A stretch of DNA of 23,946 nt from DASPLH01 sp035627675 (GCA_035627675.1 DASPLH010000132.1:1-23946); one strand, 5' to 3'; positions 8,132 to 16,603 are shown, counted from the stretch's first letter. Numbers and translations: made by a program. Notes: a model not told the origin generated them from the sequence alone.

Positions 8132-8647
8132 ATGAGACGTGCTTTGCGGGCCACAGCCCTGGGTATTGTTTTTTGTTTCGTGACAGGTACAGCCAGTGCT
8201 CGGATTCCCGATGAGGGGCCAACGCGCGAACGCATGGAAGCCGTCCGTCCGTCAGCGTTGGACACCGCCAAGGAACTCCTGATCCATCTCGGCAAGAAGA
8301 TCCGCAAGACCAGGCTCGACTGTTCGCACTTCACTCACTATCTTTTCGAAAGGGTCGGCCTCGAGTACAGCTACGCAAATTCCAGCTCGCTCTACGACGG
8401 TGTAAACGAGTTCTATCGCGTGCGCCAGCCCGAAGCCGGAGACCTCATCGTCTGGCGCGGCCACGTGGGCATCGTGGTCGATCCCGAAGAGCGCACTTTC
8501 CTGAGCAAGCTGCGCTCCGGCGTGAAGATCGCGTCGTACGATTCGCGCTATTGGAAGCGTCGTGGGACTCCGCGCTTCCTGCGCTATGCGGGCGCCACCC
8601 CGGACAGTTTGGACGAGACGGTGCTGACGGCCCGCGGGTCAGAGTAG
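8132..8647 (+). CDS. Exported NlpC/P60-like cysteine peptidase
   Basis: 171-aa protein with a signal peptide ending ASA (about residue 23). The mature domain shows LDCSHFTHYLFERVG with nucleophile candidate Cys64, followed by EAGDLIVWRGHVGIVV with His111, the Cys-His arrangement and strand order of the NlpC/P60 fold. Such enzymes cleave the gamma-D-Glu-diaminopimelate or cross-link amide of peptidoglycan peptides in the periplasm. There is no SH3 or LysM targeting domain, so it would be a minimal form. A long insertion with Tyr-Ala-Asn-Ser-Ser lies between Cys and His. A non-peptidoglycan amidase of the same fold is possible. The gene stands alone, 144 bp after the peptidase, beyond a terminator. 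Confidence 0.82.
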   Translation: MRRALRATALGIVFCFVTGTASARIPDEGPTRERMEAVRPSALDTAKELLIHLGKKIRKTRLDCSHFTHYLFERVGLEYSYANSSSLYDGVNEFYRVRQPEAGDLIVWRGHVGIVVDPEERTFLSKLRSGVKIASYDSRYWKRRGTPRFLRYAGATPDSLDETVLTARGSE

Positions 8648-8746
8648 CCTTGCGAGCGTGCGTCTGTCTCGATCGCGGTGAACTGTCGCCCGCCGGCTCG
8701 CGGTAGAGTAACAACCCTTTCTCAGGCGAACGTTCCCCGGCGGCAC

Positions 8747-9028
8747 TCATACTGCCGTTTCGGCAGTTGTCGGATCGATCACGGTTCGCACCTCCGAAAT
8801 GCGATTGGCCGGGAACCCGCCCTGTTGTGCGTGATCGCGCACCGCCTGTTCATTCGGCGCGATGTACACGCAGTAAACCTTGTCGTCCGTGACGAAGCTT
8901 TCCACCCATTGAATCTGCGGGCCCATGCTGCGCAGCACGCCACAGGATTTCTGCGAGATGGCGTGGAGTTGTTCGCGGTCGAGTTTGCCTGCACCGGGAA
9001 TGTCGCGTTCGATCACATACTTCGGCAT
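8747..9028 (-). CDS. DUF4242 family protein (SCO4226-like ferredoxin-fold)
   Basis: 93-aa protein beginning MPKYVIERDIPGAGKL, the typical opening of the DUF4242 family. Family members are small alpha/beta barrel-like dimers, and Streptomyces SCO4226 has been described as nickel-binding. Candidate ligands here are His22, Cys29, Cys53 and His66. The Shine-Dalgarno GGAGGAG (9034-9040 on the minus strand) fixes the start. It converges on the NlpC/P60-like gene. Metal binding is only inferred from the family. Confidence 0.85.
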   Translation of the reverse strand: MPKYVIERDIPGAGKLDREQLHAISQKSCGVLRSMGPQIQWVESFVTDDKVYCVYIAPNEQAVRDHAQQGGFPANRISEVRTVIDPTTAETAV

Positions 9029-9179
9029 GGCGGCTCCTCCAAGGCGGAAGATTCTGCCACCGACGGTAAGCGGTCGGCAACCGTCGTCCGCTCAACCGCA
9101 GGAGCAACCGGGAAGGTCGCGCCGCCCATGGCGGGCGAGTCAAGGTCGCAAGCAGCCGGTAAGTGAAGCACACGCAATG

Positions 9180-9204
9180 AGGCCCACCGAGCGGTGGGCC
9201 TTTG
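9180..9204 (-). terminator. Hairpin at the 3' end of msrB
   Basis: A perfect 9-bp stem AGGCCCACC/GGTGGGCCT with a 4-nt loop lies directly beyond the msrB stop. On the minus strand the following bases (CATTG) are not a T-run, while the plus-strand side reads TTTG, so termination efficiency is uncertain; it may act mainly as a 3' stabilising hairpin. Confidence 0.6.
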
Positions 9205-9206
9205 TC

Positions 9207-9602
9207 CTACTCTTTGGGATCGAGTTTCAGCGAAGCGGAGTTGATGCAGTACCGCTGGCCCGTCGGGCGCGGCCCGTCCGGGAAAACATGGCCGAGATGC
9301 GACTCGCAGCGCGCACAGGTCACTTCCGTGCGCCGCATTCCGTAGCTGTTGTCGTCATGCGTCTCGACTGCATCTTTGTTCGCGGGTTGGTAGAAACTGG
9401 GCCAGCCGCAGCCGGAATCGTACTTCGTGTCCGACGTGAACAGCTCTTCTCCACAAGCAGCACAGCGGTACACGCCTTCCGTCTTGCTGTCCGCGTACTC
9501 GCCCGTAAACGGCCGCTCGGTGCCCTTTTCGCGCAGCACGCGATACTGCTCGGGCGTGAGTTCCCTGCGCCACTCTTCTTCGGTCTTCCGGATCTTTTCC
9601 AT
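9207..9602 (-). CDS. msrB: Peptide methionine-(R)-S-oxide reductase MsrB
   Basis: 131-aa cytoplasmic enzyme that reduces methionine-R-sulfoxide in proteins using thioredoxin. Zinc-binding pairs are Cys47/Cys50 (CAAC) and Cys96/Cys99 (CARC). The catalytic Cys119 lies in RYCINSASL, with GCGWPSF (Cys65 as possible resolving thiol) and GHVFPDGP. The start at 9602 was chosen because GGAGA lies 7 nt upstream and the protein then begins like other MsrB (MEKIRKTEEEW). Longer readings to 9686 add unrelated sequence. The active site is Cys, not Sec, despite the selC gene in this window. No msrA is adjacent. Confidence 0.96.
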   Translation of the reverse strand: MEKIRKTEEEWRRELTPEQYRVLREKGTERPFTGEYADSKTEGVYRCAACGEELFTSDTKYDSGCGWPSFYQPANKDAVETHDDNSYGMRRTEVTCARCESHLGHVFPDGPRPTGQRYCINSASLKLDPKE

Positions 9603-9792
9603 CGTTTGTCTCCATCCGATTAGAGTGCGCGGCGCGTGCATTGGTTCCATGGCGTCGGCACTCGTCCCTCGCTGGCGGGACGGCACGCACCGGGTCGAGC
9701 AGCGGTAGCATGAAAACTCGGACGTGTTCGACGTTCGCGACCACTCTCAACCGCGCTGCCGTCTGGCTTGCGCTGCGGTCGATACCGTGGCC

Positions 9793-9981
9793 TTACAGCA
9801 ACCCACCTGTCTTGATTGTCAGCTTGCTGAGCGCCAATTCAATCTGCGCGATCGCCGACTCCAGTTCCGGGTGCTCGTCTAATCTCTCGCGCAATGCCCT
9901 GAGCAGGCGCTGCGCTTCGGTCAGGTGATCTTCCGTACTCGGATTGTCAGCTTGCGGCGTTGCTTTGTCGGGAGCGTTCAT
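9793..9981 (-). CDS. Small helical protein of unknown function (62 aa)
   Basis: The start at 9981 is supported by an AGGAGG Shine-Dalgarno (about 9987-9992, minus strand) with 5-nt spacing. The N-terminal 17 residues are Pro/Asp/Ala-rich; residues ~18-55 form one continuous amphipathic helix rich in Leu, Glu and Arg (TEAQRLLRALRERLDEHPEL), suggesting a coiled coil or dimerisation helix. No family recognised. An extended reading through the tandem repeats upstream (to 10137) is unlikely, because the repeat period is not a multiple of three and the strong Shine-Dalgarno lies downstream of it. Confidence 0.7.
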   Translation of the reverse strand: MNAPDKATPQADNPSTEDHLTEAQRLLRALRERLDEHPELESAIAQIELALSKLTIKTGGLL

Positions 9982-10002
9982 CACACCCTCCTGCCGCATA
10001 TT

Positions 10003-10165
10003 ATCGCGCGTGTTCGGCGGGATTGCCTGCCAACGCATCTGGTGTGTTCGCCGGAATTGCCCGTAGCGAATCGCGCGTGTTGGGCGGAATTGCCTGCCTA
10101 GCGCCTCTGGTGTGTTCGTCGCAATTGCCTGTACCACGTCTGGCGTGTTTGGGGCGTGCCCTGGC
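10003..10165. repeat. Five-unit imperfect tandem repeat, ~34 bp period
   Basis: Five units, recognisable by GTGTT at 10010, 10044, 10077, 10112 and 10145, give spacings of 34, 33, 35 and 33 bp. Each of the first four contains a partly palindromic core close to GGCGGAATTGCC followed by TG; the fifth is degenerate. The array fills the gap between the PilZ stop codon and the Shine-Dalgarno of the 62-aa gene. There are no unique spacers, so it is not a CRISPR. Iteron-like protein binding, a transcribed leader, or a non-coding VNTR are all possible. Confidence 0.8.
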
Positions 10166-10530
10166 TAACGCGCGGCTGCCATGCCGTGCAGCACCGCCCT
10201 GATCTGGCCGGCGCTGGCGTGATCTTCGTGGGTCTCCAGCAAAAATTCCACCCCGTACGTATAGCCGTTGCGGTTGCGCACGATGCACCGGGCGCGGATC
10301 GGCTCCCCTGAGTACGGCGGTGTGAACTCGACTGCGACGGTTTCCCCGATCTTCATTTCCATCCCGGCGAAGACCGACATGCCGCCTTCGTTGAGTTCGT
10401 TGCCTCGCCCCTGCACGATGACGATCTTGTCGCCTTTCGGTGCGATGACGCGGAGCGGGACATTGAGGTCGAAGCGAGCCCAGCGCCGCGCGATCGTATA
10501 GCCGTCCGGTGGTACCGGGTTGGTTGCCAT
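10165..10530 (-). CDS. PilZ-domain protein
   Basis: 121-aa single-domain PilZ protein, the fold that senses cyclic di-GMP. The first ligand motif RxxxR is present (Arg15-Arg19, in ARRWARFDLNVPLRV). The second, normally D/N-x-S-x-x-G, is degenerate: Glu45-x-Asn47-x-x-Gly50 in NELNEGGMSVF. Strands ending YTYGVEFL are typical. The start at 10530 follows GGGAGA at 7-nt spacing and is preferred to 10551. Binding of c-di-GMP is therefore uncertain; it may have another partner. The short C-terminal helix carries HEDHASAGQI. Confidence 0.9.
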   Translation of the reverse strand: MATNPVPPDGYTIARRWARFDLNVPLRVIAPKGDKIVIVQGRGNELNEGGMSVFAGMEMKIGETVAVEFTPPYSGEPIRARCIVRNRNGYTYGVEFLLETHEDHASAGQIRAVLHGMAAAR

Positions 10531-10709
10531 GATAGGTCTCCCTGCACGCAAATCGTACGTCGCGGTGCGTGCCCCGGGAAGTTACCTTAGGCGGATTCGG
10601 CGCGGGCAGAAGGGCAAGCCTGGCGCGTTTGTGCCATGCCCGCGACAGAGCTAAGGCGCTACACCGAGCCGCCCGCCCGCCGCGCTGAGCTACACTGAGC
10701 AGACTGCTC

Positions 10710-11117
10710 ATGACCTCCGGCTACGCCATACTCACGAACCGAAAGCGCGCCATCATCGCGCTCGTGCACTCGGTCGCCTTCTTGCTGATCGCCGTGCGTG
10801 GCCTTACGGTTGCGGTGCTGCCGTTGCAGTGGTCGTCGCCAATCTCGGCGAAGGTCATGGCGGCCATCTACCTGATCGTCACTTCCATCCTGGTGTGGCT
10901 CGCGGCGATTTCCGGCACCGCGCGCGAGAGACTCTACTTTGGCTTGTGCTCCGCCAGCGCCGGGTTCGGACTCCTGAGGCAGATCGCCGGAGACCCCACG
11001 ATGCACTTCGCCGTCCACGTGCGCATCGCGGCGCTGCTGGCCGCGGTCGTGGTTGGAATCCTGATCCTGCGCGAGTATTCGGTCCCTGTCCCGGTTCCCA
11101 TGATCGACGAAACTTAG
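10710..11117 (+). CDS. Small multi-pass membrane protein of unknown function
   Basis: 135-aa protein with about four hydrophobic segments: 15-38, 47-69, a weaker one near 75-90, and 99-121. Cytoplasmic-side basic residues (RKR at 11-13) suggest N-in. No motif points to a family. It begins only 14 nt after a TACACT hexamer (10691-10696) that could be a -10 box, which would give a very short leader, and no Shine-Dalgarno is seen. It starts divergently from the PilZ gene. Confidence 0.65.
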   Translation: MTSGYAILTNRKRAIIALVHSVAFLLIAVRGLTVAVLPLQWSSPISAKVMAAIYLIVTSILVWLAAISGTARERLYFGLCSASAGFGLLRQIAGDPTMHFAVHVRIAALLAAVVVGILILREYSVPVPVPMIDET

Positions 11118-11181
11118 GGCAGACATTTACATCCGGCCGCGAAGCTTGCTACCCTGCCTCACAAATCTGTGGGGGAGAGAA

Positions 11182-11664
11182 ATGAACAAGAAGGTTCTAA
11201 CTGCGGTTGTGTTGCTGTGCGTGAGCGGAGCTGCGTTTTCGCAGCGGCAGAAGACCGCCCAACCGGCCAAGGCGGTAGCCGCTCAACTGGAACGCGGCAG
11301 GTATCTCGTGGACGACGTGGGACAGTGTGGCGATTGCCACACGCCTCGGAACGAAAAGGGCGAGTTCATCAAGGAACAATGGCTGGCGGGTTCGCCGCTC
11401 ATGTTTACGCCCAGCGTTCCGATCCCTGATTGGACTCCGGTCGCTCCGGGAATCGCCGGTCTGCCCGGCTGGGAAACCGCCGACGCCGTGAGTTTCCTCT
11501 CGACAGGCACGGCGAGGAACCGCGGTCCGGCCCGGCCTCCCATGCCGCACTACCGTCTGACGAAGCCGGATGCCGAAGCCGTAGTAGCCTACCTCCGTTC
11601 GCTGCGGGCTCCCGGCGCCACGGCGGCGGACACGTCAGCAGGCTCGGCGGCGGCCGCAAGGTAG
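11182..11664 (+). CDS. Exported monoheme cytochrome c
   Basis: 160-aa protein with signal peptide (MNKKVLTAVVLLCVSGAAFS) and one heme c site CGDCH (Cys49, Cys52, His53). The likely axial Met is Met121 in PPMPHY. It is class I-like, with a C-terminal helix EAVVAYLRSL and an Ala/Ser-rich tail. GQCGDCHTPRN resembles cytochrome subunits of periplasmic alcohol/aldehyde dehydrogenases, but no dehydrogenase is adjacent, so the electron donor is unknown. The Shine-Dalgarno GGGGGAGAGA (11171-11180) directly precedes the ATG at 11182, making this start better than 11146. Confidence 0.92.
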   Translation: MNKKVLTAVVLLCVSGAAFSQRQKTAQPAKAVAAQLERGRYLVDDVGQCGDCHTPRNEKGEFIKEQWLAGSPLMFTPSVPIPDWTPVAPGIAGLPGWETADAVSFLSTGTARNRGPARPPMPHYRLTKPDAEAVVAYLRSLRAPGATAADTSAGSAAAAR

Positions 11665-11686
11665 GCTCCGGCGGACGCGAGTTCCC

Positions 11687-11719
11687 ACACCCTCGCCCGC
11701 GGGCGGGGGTGTCCTGTTT
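11687..11719 (+). terminator. Terminator after cytochrome c gene
   Basis: A 12-bp stem, ACACCCTCGCCC against GGGCGGGGGTGT with one T-G pair and a 2-nt apex, followed by CCTGTTT. It lies 22 bp after the stop codon. Confidence 0.75.
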
Positions 11720-11756
11720 GTCACTGCGAGACGCGAGTTGAGTACACTAGAGAGGT

Positions 11757-12512
11757 ATGGGTTTCCTTGCCTCAGTTCGCGAAGACATCCGCTCGGTTTT
11801 CGAGCGCGACCCGGCCGCGACCTCCACGATTGGTGTACTGCTGTGCTATCCGGGCCTGCACGCCGTCTGGGCTCACCATTTCAATCATTGGTTGTGGAAA
11901 CACAACTGGCGCGTGGTCGCGCGCTTCATGTCGCAGGTCGTCCGCTTCTGGACCGGCATTGAGATCCATCCTGGCGCGCAGATCGGCCGCCGGCTGTTCA
12001 TCGACCACGGCATGGGGGTAGTGATCGGCGAAACGGCGATTGTCGGCGACGACGTAACGCTTTACCAGGGCGTGACCCTGGGCGGGACCGGCAAGGAAAA
12101 GGGCAAGCGCCATCCAACGCTGCGCAACGGCGTGTTCGTCGGCAACACGTCGAACGTGCTCGGCAACATAACGATCGGCGAGAACTCGCGTGTGGGCGCG
12201 GGATCGGTTGTGCTCCGCGACGTGCCTCCGAACTCGACGGTCGTCGGCGTCCCCGCGCACATCGTGTACCGCGACGGCAAGCGCGTGCTGATCACCGATC
12301 CGCATGAGGTGAAAGATCCCCTCTCGGACGTGATCATCGCGCTCGCCAGGGAAGTGCAGGAGTTGAAGGAGAGGGTCGCCATGCGCGATTCGGAACACGC
12401 TTCGCGTGCGCTCCAGGCCGTGCGATCCCTCGAAGACGAAGAGCAGGAACGTTCCGCCTACCGCACCACGCAGAGCGCCGCAAGCTGGTTCGAAACCGGC
12501 GGCGGAATCTAG
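11757..12512 (+). CDS. cysE: Serine O-acetyltransferase
   Basis: 251-aa enzyme that acetylates L-serine with acetyl-CoA, the first step of cysteine synthesis. The N-terminal helical part (VREDIRSVFERDPAA) leads into a left-handed beta-helix of hexapeptide repeats (about 68-180), including IHPGAQIG, IDHGMGVVIGETA, the GGTGKEKGKRHP loop and VLGNITIG. The length is like the short EpsC/CysE type, with an extra ~55-residue Glu/Arg-rich C-terminal helix-like extension. The usual feedback-inhibition tail is not recognisable. No cysK is adjacent. TACACT lies at 11743-11748 and the AGAGG is too close to the ATG to be a Shine-Dalgarno, so the mRNA could be nearly leaderless. Confidence 0.95.
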   Translation: MGFLASVREDIRSVFERDPAATSTIGVLLCYPGLHAVWAHHFNHWLWKHNWRVVARFMSQVVRFWTGIEIHPGAQIGRRLFIDHGMGVVIGETAIVGDDVTLYQGVTLGGTGKEKGKRHPTLRNGVFVGNTSNVLGNITIGENSRVGAGSVVLRDVPPNSTVVGVPAHIVYRDGKRVLITDPHEVKDPLSDVIIALAREVQELKERVAMRDSEHASRALQAVRSLEDEEQERSAYRTTQSAASWFETGGGI

Positions 12513-12623
12513 CGGAAGCCAACACCCGATCTGCCGGTCCGCACGGCGAGCGGCCGAGTCCAGTGAGCCGCGGCATGAATGCTTGTGCGCGACGTCACAG
12601 AAGGCGGTTATGGGCGGCTGCTA

Positions 12624-12653
12624 TTGTCCGTGTAGCCGGCCAAACGGTAGAAT
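12624..12653 (+). promoter_or_regulatory. Promoter for the second tRNA-Cys
   Basis: TTGTCC (12624-12629) and TAGAAT (12648-12653) are separated by 18 bp. If used, the transcript starts near 12660 and carries a ~110-nt leader containing the conserved hairpin at 12731-12753 before the mature tRNA. Confidence 0.6.
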
Positions 12654-12730
12654 CAGAGCTGGCCGGCGGCGCACCTGCTCGGTGCCGCCGACGCAGCGAG
12701 GCGCCGGCAGCGGGGTAGCCCGCAGGCGAA

Positions 12731-12753
12731 ATCCGAACCGCCAGGTTCAGGAT
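12731..12753 (+). repeat. Hairpin repeat copy 3 upstream of tRNA-Cys
   Basis: ATCCGAACC / GGTTCAGGAT around loop GCCA: the same hairpin as at 5208-5231 with one base missing from the 5' strand (a one-nucleotide bulge). It ends 19 bp before the tRNA-Cys gene. Flanking bases GCGAAATCC are also shared with copy 2. Confidence 0.8.
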
Positions 12754-12772
12754 TCGATCTTCGACATCATGA

Positions 12773-12847
<75 letters not shown>

Positions 12848-12997
12848 ATCCTCCCAAGCAGTTACAAACCTCTCACCTGTTGACCACCTCACCACTGTAG
12901 ACGGAGCTGTTAGACAGTTCACTCCTTTTCCTTCGCTTTTCGAACACGCAGTCTCGTTTCCATTGCGAAACCGTATGAAAGCAGGCACTCTGTTTTC

Positions 12998-14095
12998 ATG
13001 AAATCCAACAGCGTGCTTGCTCATCTTGCGTTGCGTTTTGCGAGCCATCCGGAGAATCTAGCGACGGAGGCACTTGCGTTCATCCTTAAACGGTCAGACG
13101 TGGCATCGAGTGTCCTTGTCGAACTGCTTCGTAGCAGAGGGGTGAGTCTCCCAAGAACACTCACTTTCGAAACGCAGCAAGTGGGCATTCATTCAGCGAT
13201 TCCAGACATGAGTGGTTCCGATGATGATGGCACTCTCAGGGTAGTTATCGAGAACAAGTTCTGGGCTGGATTGACCGACAACCAGCCGATTACGTATCTG
13301 AAGCAGCTACCATCATCGCAATCGGCAGTTCTCGCGTTCATTGTGCCTGAGTCGCGCAGGCGCGCGATGTGGGCGGAACTCATAAACCGATGCACTGAGG
13401 CCGGAATGCTGGAGGGAAAATCTGACCCATCCCGCTGGAGTGCCGACATCACTCCTCTGCACAAGCTGATAGTTCTCAGTTGGGTGGAAGTCCTATCGGC
13501 AATTTCCGTGGCCACGGCAGAACAGGGTGACCTTACTGCTCACACCGATGTCGGTCAGCTCCGAGGGCTTTGCGAGCGGATGGACAACGAGACCTTCAGG
13601 CCACTCGACAGAGAAGAGTTAACTAATCTGGAGTTCCCCAGACGGCTGATGGACTTTGCAGCACTTCCGTCTGACGTGGTCACTGCGGCTGTTGCCGCAG
13701 GAGTATGCGAAGCCAAAGGTGTGCGCGAAACCGGCTCCCGCTATGAGGCGGGGAAGTATTTCCAGCTTGCCGGGTTTACCCCCAGACTGGCGTTTGATGC
13801 TTCTGCTTGGCGGGAGCACGGAGTTAGCCCAATGTGGCTGCGGTTCTATCCTGAATACAACAAACTTTCGGAAGTGCGGGGCAGACTCTCAGCCCTACGT
13901 GCTGGCTTCCCATGCGGGTACTTCGAATCCCCCGGCGTAATTTCAGTGGCTCTGCACCTGAAGGTCGGCGTGGAACGGGACGCTGTGATAACAGACCTCG
14001 TTCAGCAGATTCGAGATATCGGGATAATGATGCGCCGGATTGATGATTCCGCATCGGATGCGGGGATGGCAGCCGCTAACGCCTCCTCTAATTGA
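12998..14095 (+). CDS. PD-(D/E)XK nuclease superfamily protein
   Basis: 365-aa protein. The N-terminal region carries the nuclease-like core: a helix with Glu24 (NLATEALAFIL), then Pro69-Asp70, and Glu85-x-Lys87 within VVIENKFWAG, followed by DNQPITYLKQL whose Gln96 and Tyr100 fit the PDDEXK_4-type helix. The C-terminal ~200 residues are unassigned. Such standalone proteins often occur as cargo or in anti-phage contexts, but no other defence gene is adjacent. The gene is visibly less GC-rich than its neighbours, has different codon use, and begins 150 bp after a tRNA, all suggesting horizontal arrival. The start at 12998 lacks a strong Shine-Dalgarno. Nuclease activity is inferred from the motif only. 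Confidence 0.8.
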   Translation: MKSNSVLAHLALRFASHPENLATEALAFILKRSDVASSVLVELLRSRGVSLPRTLTFETQQVGIHSAIPDMSGSDDDGTLRVVIENKFWAGLTDNQPITYLKQLPSSQSAVLAFIVPESRRRAMWAELINRCTEAGMLEGKSDPSRWSADITPLHKLIVLSWVEVLSAISVATAEQGDLTAHTDVGQLRGLCERMDNETFRPLDREELTNLEFPRRLMDFAALPSDVVTAAVAAGVCEAKGVRETGSRYEAGKYFQLAGFTPRLAFDASAWREHGVSPMWLRFYPEYNKLSEVRGRLSALRAGFPCGYFESPGVISVALHLKVGVERDAVITDLVQQIRDIGIMMRRIDDSASDAGMAAANASSN

Positions 14096-14215
14096 GGAGC
14101 TTAGAAATTGGAGTCGAGCTTTCGAGATTGATTTCTTCGCCATGCGGACTTGCAGTAACGTTTGTAGTCGTTTTGGGCTGTCGGGCTGTTCGCACCACTG
14201 GCGGGGTTCCTGTGT

Positions 14216-16603
14216 CTAGGCGGCTTCGTTCCCGGACTCGCGCGGTTGATGAGCCAACACCGATCTCACATGATCGATCAGCACTTCGGGTGCGACGGGC
14301 TTCTCGATGAGTGTTGCAGTCCCGCACCGCTGGCGGAGTTCTTCTTCCGGATACCCCGACATGAAGGCCACCTTGAGGCCCGGCCGGAGTCGCAGCGCTT
14401 TCTCGGCCAGTTCTCCGCCGCTCATGCCCGGCATCACCACGTCCGTGAGAAGCAAGTCGATCGGGATGTCCGGCTGCGCGATCGTTTGCAGTGCATGTTC
14501 GGGGGAGAGCGCTTCCACCACTCGATAGCCGGCGACGCTCAGGATGTGCGCGATGAGCGGCCGCAAACTGAGATCGTCCTCGACCAGCAGGACGTTCGCA
14601 CTTTTGAAGGCCGATGGCTTGACGGTGGAGTGCGTGTTCGGCGCCGCGCTTGCGGCCGGCTCGGAGACCACCGGCAGAACGATGCTGAAGGCGCTGCCTT
14701 GCCCGACCTCGCTCTTGACTCGTATCACTCCGTTGCTCTGCCGGATGATTCCGTAGGCGGTCGATAGCCCGAGTCCCGTGCCGCGCCCGAGCGGCTTCGT
14801 GGTGAAGAATGGTTCGAAGATGCGTGACAGCACGACCGGGTCGATCCCCTGACCGGTATCGGAGACGGTGATCTCGGCGCATTCCCTTGGCTCGTCTGTC
14901 CTCTCATCCTGGATCGGCCTCGTCGAGATCTGCAGTTCGCCGCCTCCGGGCATGGCGTCGCGAGCGTTTACCGCGAGGTTCATCAGCACCTGCTCAAGTT
15001 GTCCTGGATCAGCGTGCACGAACATCGGATCCGCGTGCAGGTCGAGTTTCAGCTCGATGCTCTCGGGCAGGACGCGCGGCAGCATCTGCGAAAGATCGCG
15101 GATCAGTTCGTTGATATCCAGAACCTCGGGGCGCAGCACCTGTCGCCGGCTGAAGGCCAGCAGCTGTCTGGTAAGTCCTGCCGCGCGTGCCGCGGCATGG
15201 CCAATCTTCTCGGTGTAGCCGGCCAGCGCGTCTCCGGGCCGGACCTCTGCGGAGATCAGCGAGTTGTAGCCGATGATGATGTTCAGCAGGTTGTTGAAGT
15301 CGTGTGCGATGCCCCCGGCGAGCGCCCCCACGGCTTCCATCTTCTGCGACTGACGAAGGTGACTTTCCAGGGTGACACGCTCGGTGACGTCCCGGAAGCT
15401 CCAGACTCGTCCGGCGATCTCGTTGCCGATGCGTTGCGGCTGTGAGTAACGCTCGATGATCCGCCCGTCAACGAATTCGAGTACGTCGAAGCTATCCAGC
15501 TCGGGCCTGCTGTAGAGTTCATTGACTCTCACGAGAAAAGTCGAAGGATCTTTCAACTGGTGCAGCGCCGCGGATATCGCCTCGGCGTCGCTGCCGTGGT
15601 CAAGAACCTCAGGCGGCAGGCCCCATATCTCGGAAAAACGCCTATTTCGTGCGACAACCTTCCCCTTGCGGTCGACGACGAGAATGCCGTCTGCGGTCGA
15701 TTCGAGGGTGGCCGACAACAGGGAGAAAGACTGCTGCAGCTTTGCCTCTGATTCCAGCTGCGCCGTGACATCCTGAAGGATCACCATGGCGCCTGCCACT
15801 TCCCCGTGCTCGGTGCGAACCGGGGCCCAAAACGCGTCCACACGGACGATGGTTCCGTCGCGATGCCGGCGTGCGACGTCTCGCGTCGATACCGTATTTC
15901 CGGAGAAGACTTGCGCCAACATCTCGCGGTATGAGGCCCGTTCGGAAAGCGGGACCAGCGGGTAGTCACGCCCGAGAACTTCATCGGCGCGCCACCCGAA
16001 GAGGCGCTCGGCGGCGGGGTTCCACAGCACCACCTTCAGCTCCCGATCGAGCATGATGATCGGCAGGGGCGACGCTTCCGTTATCACCCGGTAACGCTCG
16101 GTTGATCTCCACCCCGTGCGCCGCAAATCGAGTTGCAGCATCGCGTGGCGAGCAAGATGCACCAGCATGTCTTTCTGCTCGGAGCTGAGTGACCGGGGCA
16201 CTGAATCGATTACCGCGAGCGAACCGATGGCGCAGCCGTTTTCCGTCAGCAGCGGCGCACCCGCGTAGAAGCGGATGTTCGGGTGCTGGCGTACGAGCGG
16301 GTTATCGCGGAAAGCAGGGTCGGCCTGCGCATCGTGGACTTCGAACAGTTCCGCCTGCTCCACCGTGTGAGAACAGAATGCAATCTCGCGGGGCGTTTCC
16401 GAAACGTCCACTCCAAGGCGTGACTTGAACCACTGGCGGTGTTCGTCTACGAAGGTCAGGACTGCCATCGAGGTTCCGCAGATTTTCGCAGCCAGTTGCG
16501 TCAGGCTGTCGAACGTGGGTTCCGCCGCGGAATCGAGTACGTGGTAGGACCGAAGTGTATCGAGGCGTTCGGGTTCGCTCCGAGGCAGAGACGACTTCGG
16601 CAT
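14216..16603 (-). CDS. Hybrid sensor histidine kinase (GAF-PAS-PAS-HisKA-HATPase-REC)
   Basis: 795-aa soluble kinase with no membrane segment. Domain order: GAF (about 25-160, with EIAFCSHTV), PAS (about 165-283), PAS (about 290-410), HisKA with phosphoacceptor His434 in GGIAHDFNNLL, HATPase with NLAVNARDAMPGG (N box), DTGQGID (G1) and GTGLGLSTAYGII (G2), and a C-terminal receiver with phosphoacceptor Asp721 (LLLTDVVMPGMSG). HDFNNLL kinases with a fused receiver usually pass phosphate to a histidine phosphotransferase or act internally. The input would be a cytoplasmic small molecule, light or redox cue through GAF/PAS; PAS lacks an obvious heme or flavin signature. No DNA-binding partner is adjacent. 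Confidence 0.95.
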   Translation of the reverse strand: MPKSSLPRSEPERLDTLRSYHVLDSAAEPTFDSLTQLAAKICGTSMAVLTFVDEHRQWFKSRLGVDVSETPREIAFCSHTVEQAELFEVHDAQADPAFRDNPLVRQHPNIRFYAGAPLLTENGCAIGSLAVIDSVPRSLSSEQKDMLVHLARHAMLQLDLRRTGWRSTERYRVITEASPLPIIMLDRELKVVLWNPAAERLFGWRADEVLGRDYPLVPLSERASYREMLAQVFSGNTVSTRDVARRHRDGTIVRVDAFWAPVRTEHGEVAGAMVILQDVTAQLESEAKLQQSFSLLSATLESTADGILVVDRKGKVVARNRRFSEIWGLPPEVLDHGSDAEAISAALHQLKDPSTFLVRVNELYSRPELDSFDVLEFVDGRIIERYSQPQRIGNEIAGRVWSFRDVTERVTLESHLRQSQKMEAVGALAGGIAHDFNNLLNIIIGYNSLISAEVRPGDALAGYTEKIGHAAARAAGLTRQLLAFSRRQVLRPEVLDINELIRDLSQMLPRVLPESIELKLDLHADPMFVHADPGQLEQVLMNLAVNARDAMPGGGELQISTRPIQDERTDEPRECAEITVSDTGQGIDPVVLSRIFEPFFTTKPLGRGTGLGLSTAYGIIRQSNGVIRVKSEVGQGSAFSIVLPVVSEPAASAAPNTHSTVKPSAFKSANVLLVEDDLSLRPLIAHILSVAGYRVVEALSPEHALQTIAQPDIPIDLLLTDVVMPGMSGGELAEKALRLRPGLKVAFMSGYPEEELRQRCGTATLIEKPVAPEVLIDHVRSVLAHQPRESGNEAA

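Noticed and set aside
9207..9602. MsrB as a second selenoprotein
   Set aside because: The catalytic codon is a normal Cys codon (RYCINSASL) and there is no in-frame TGA.
10003..10165. CRISPR array
   Set aside because: Units are imperfect and directly abutting at ~34 bp with no unique spacers, and no cas gene is present.
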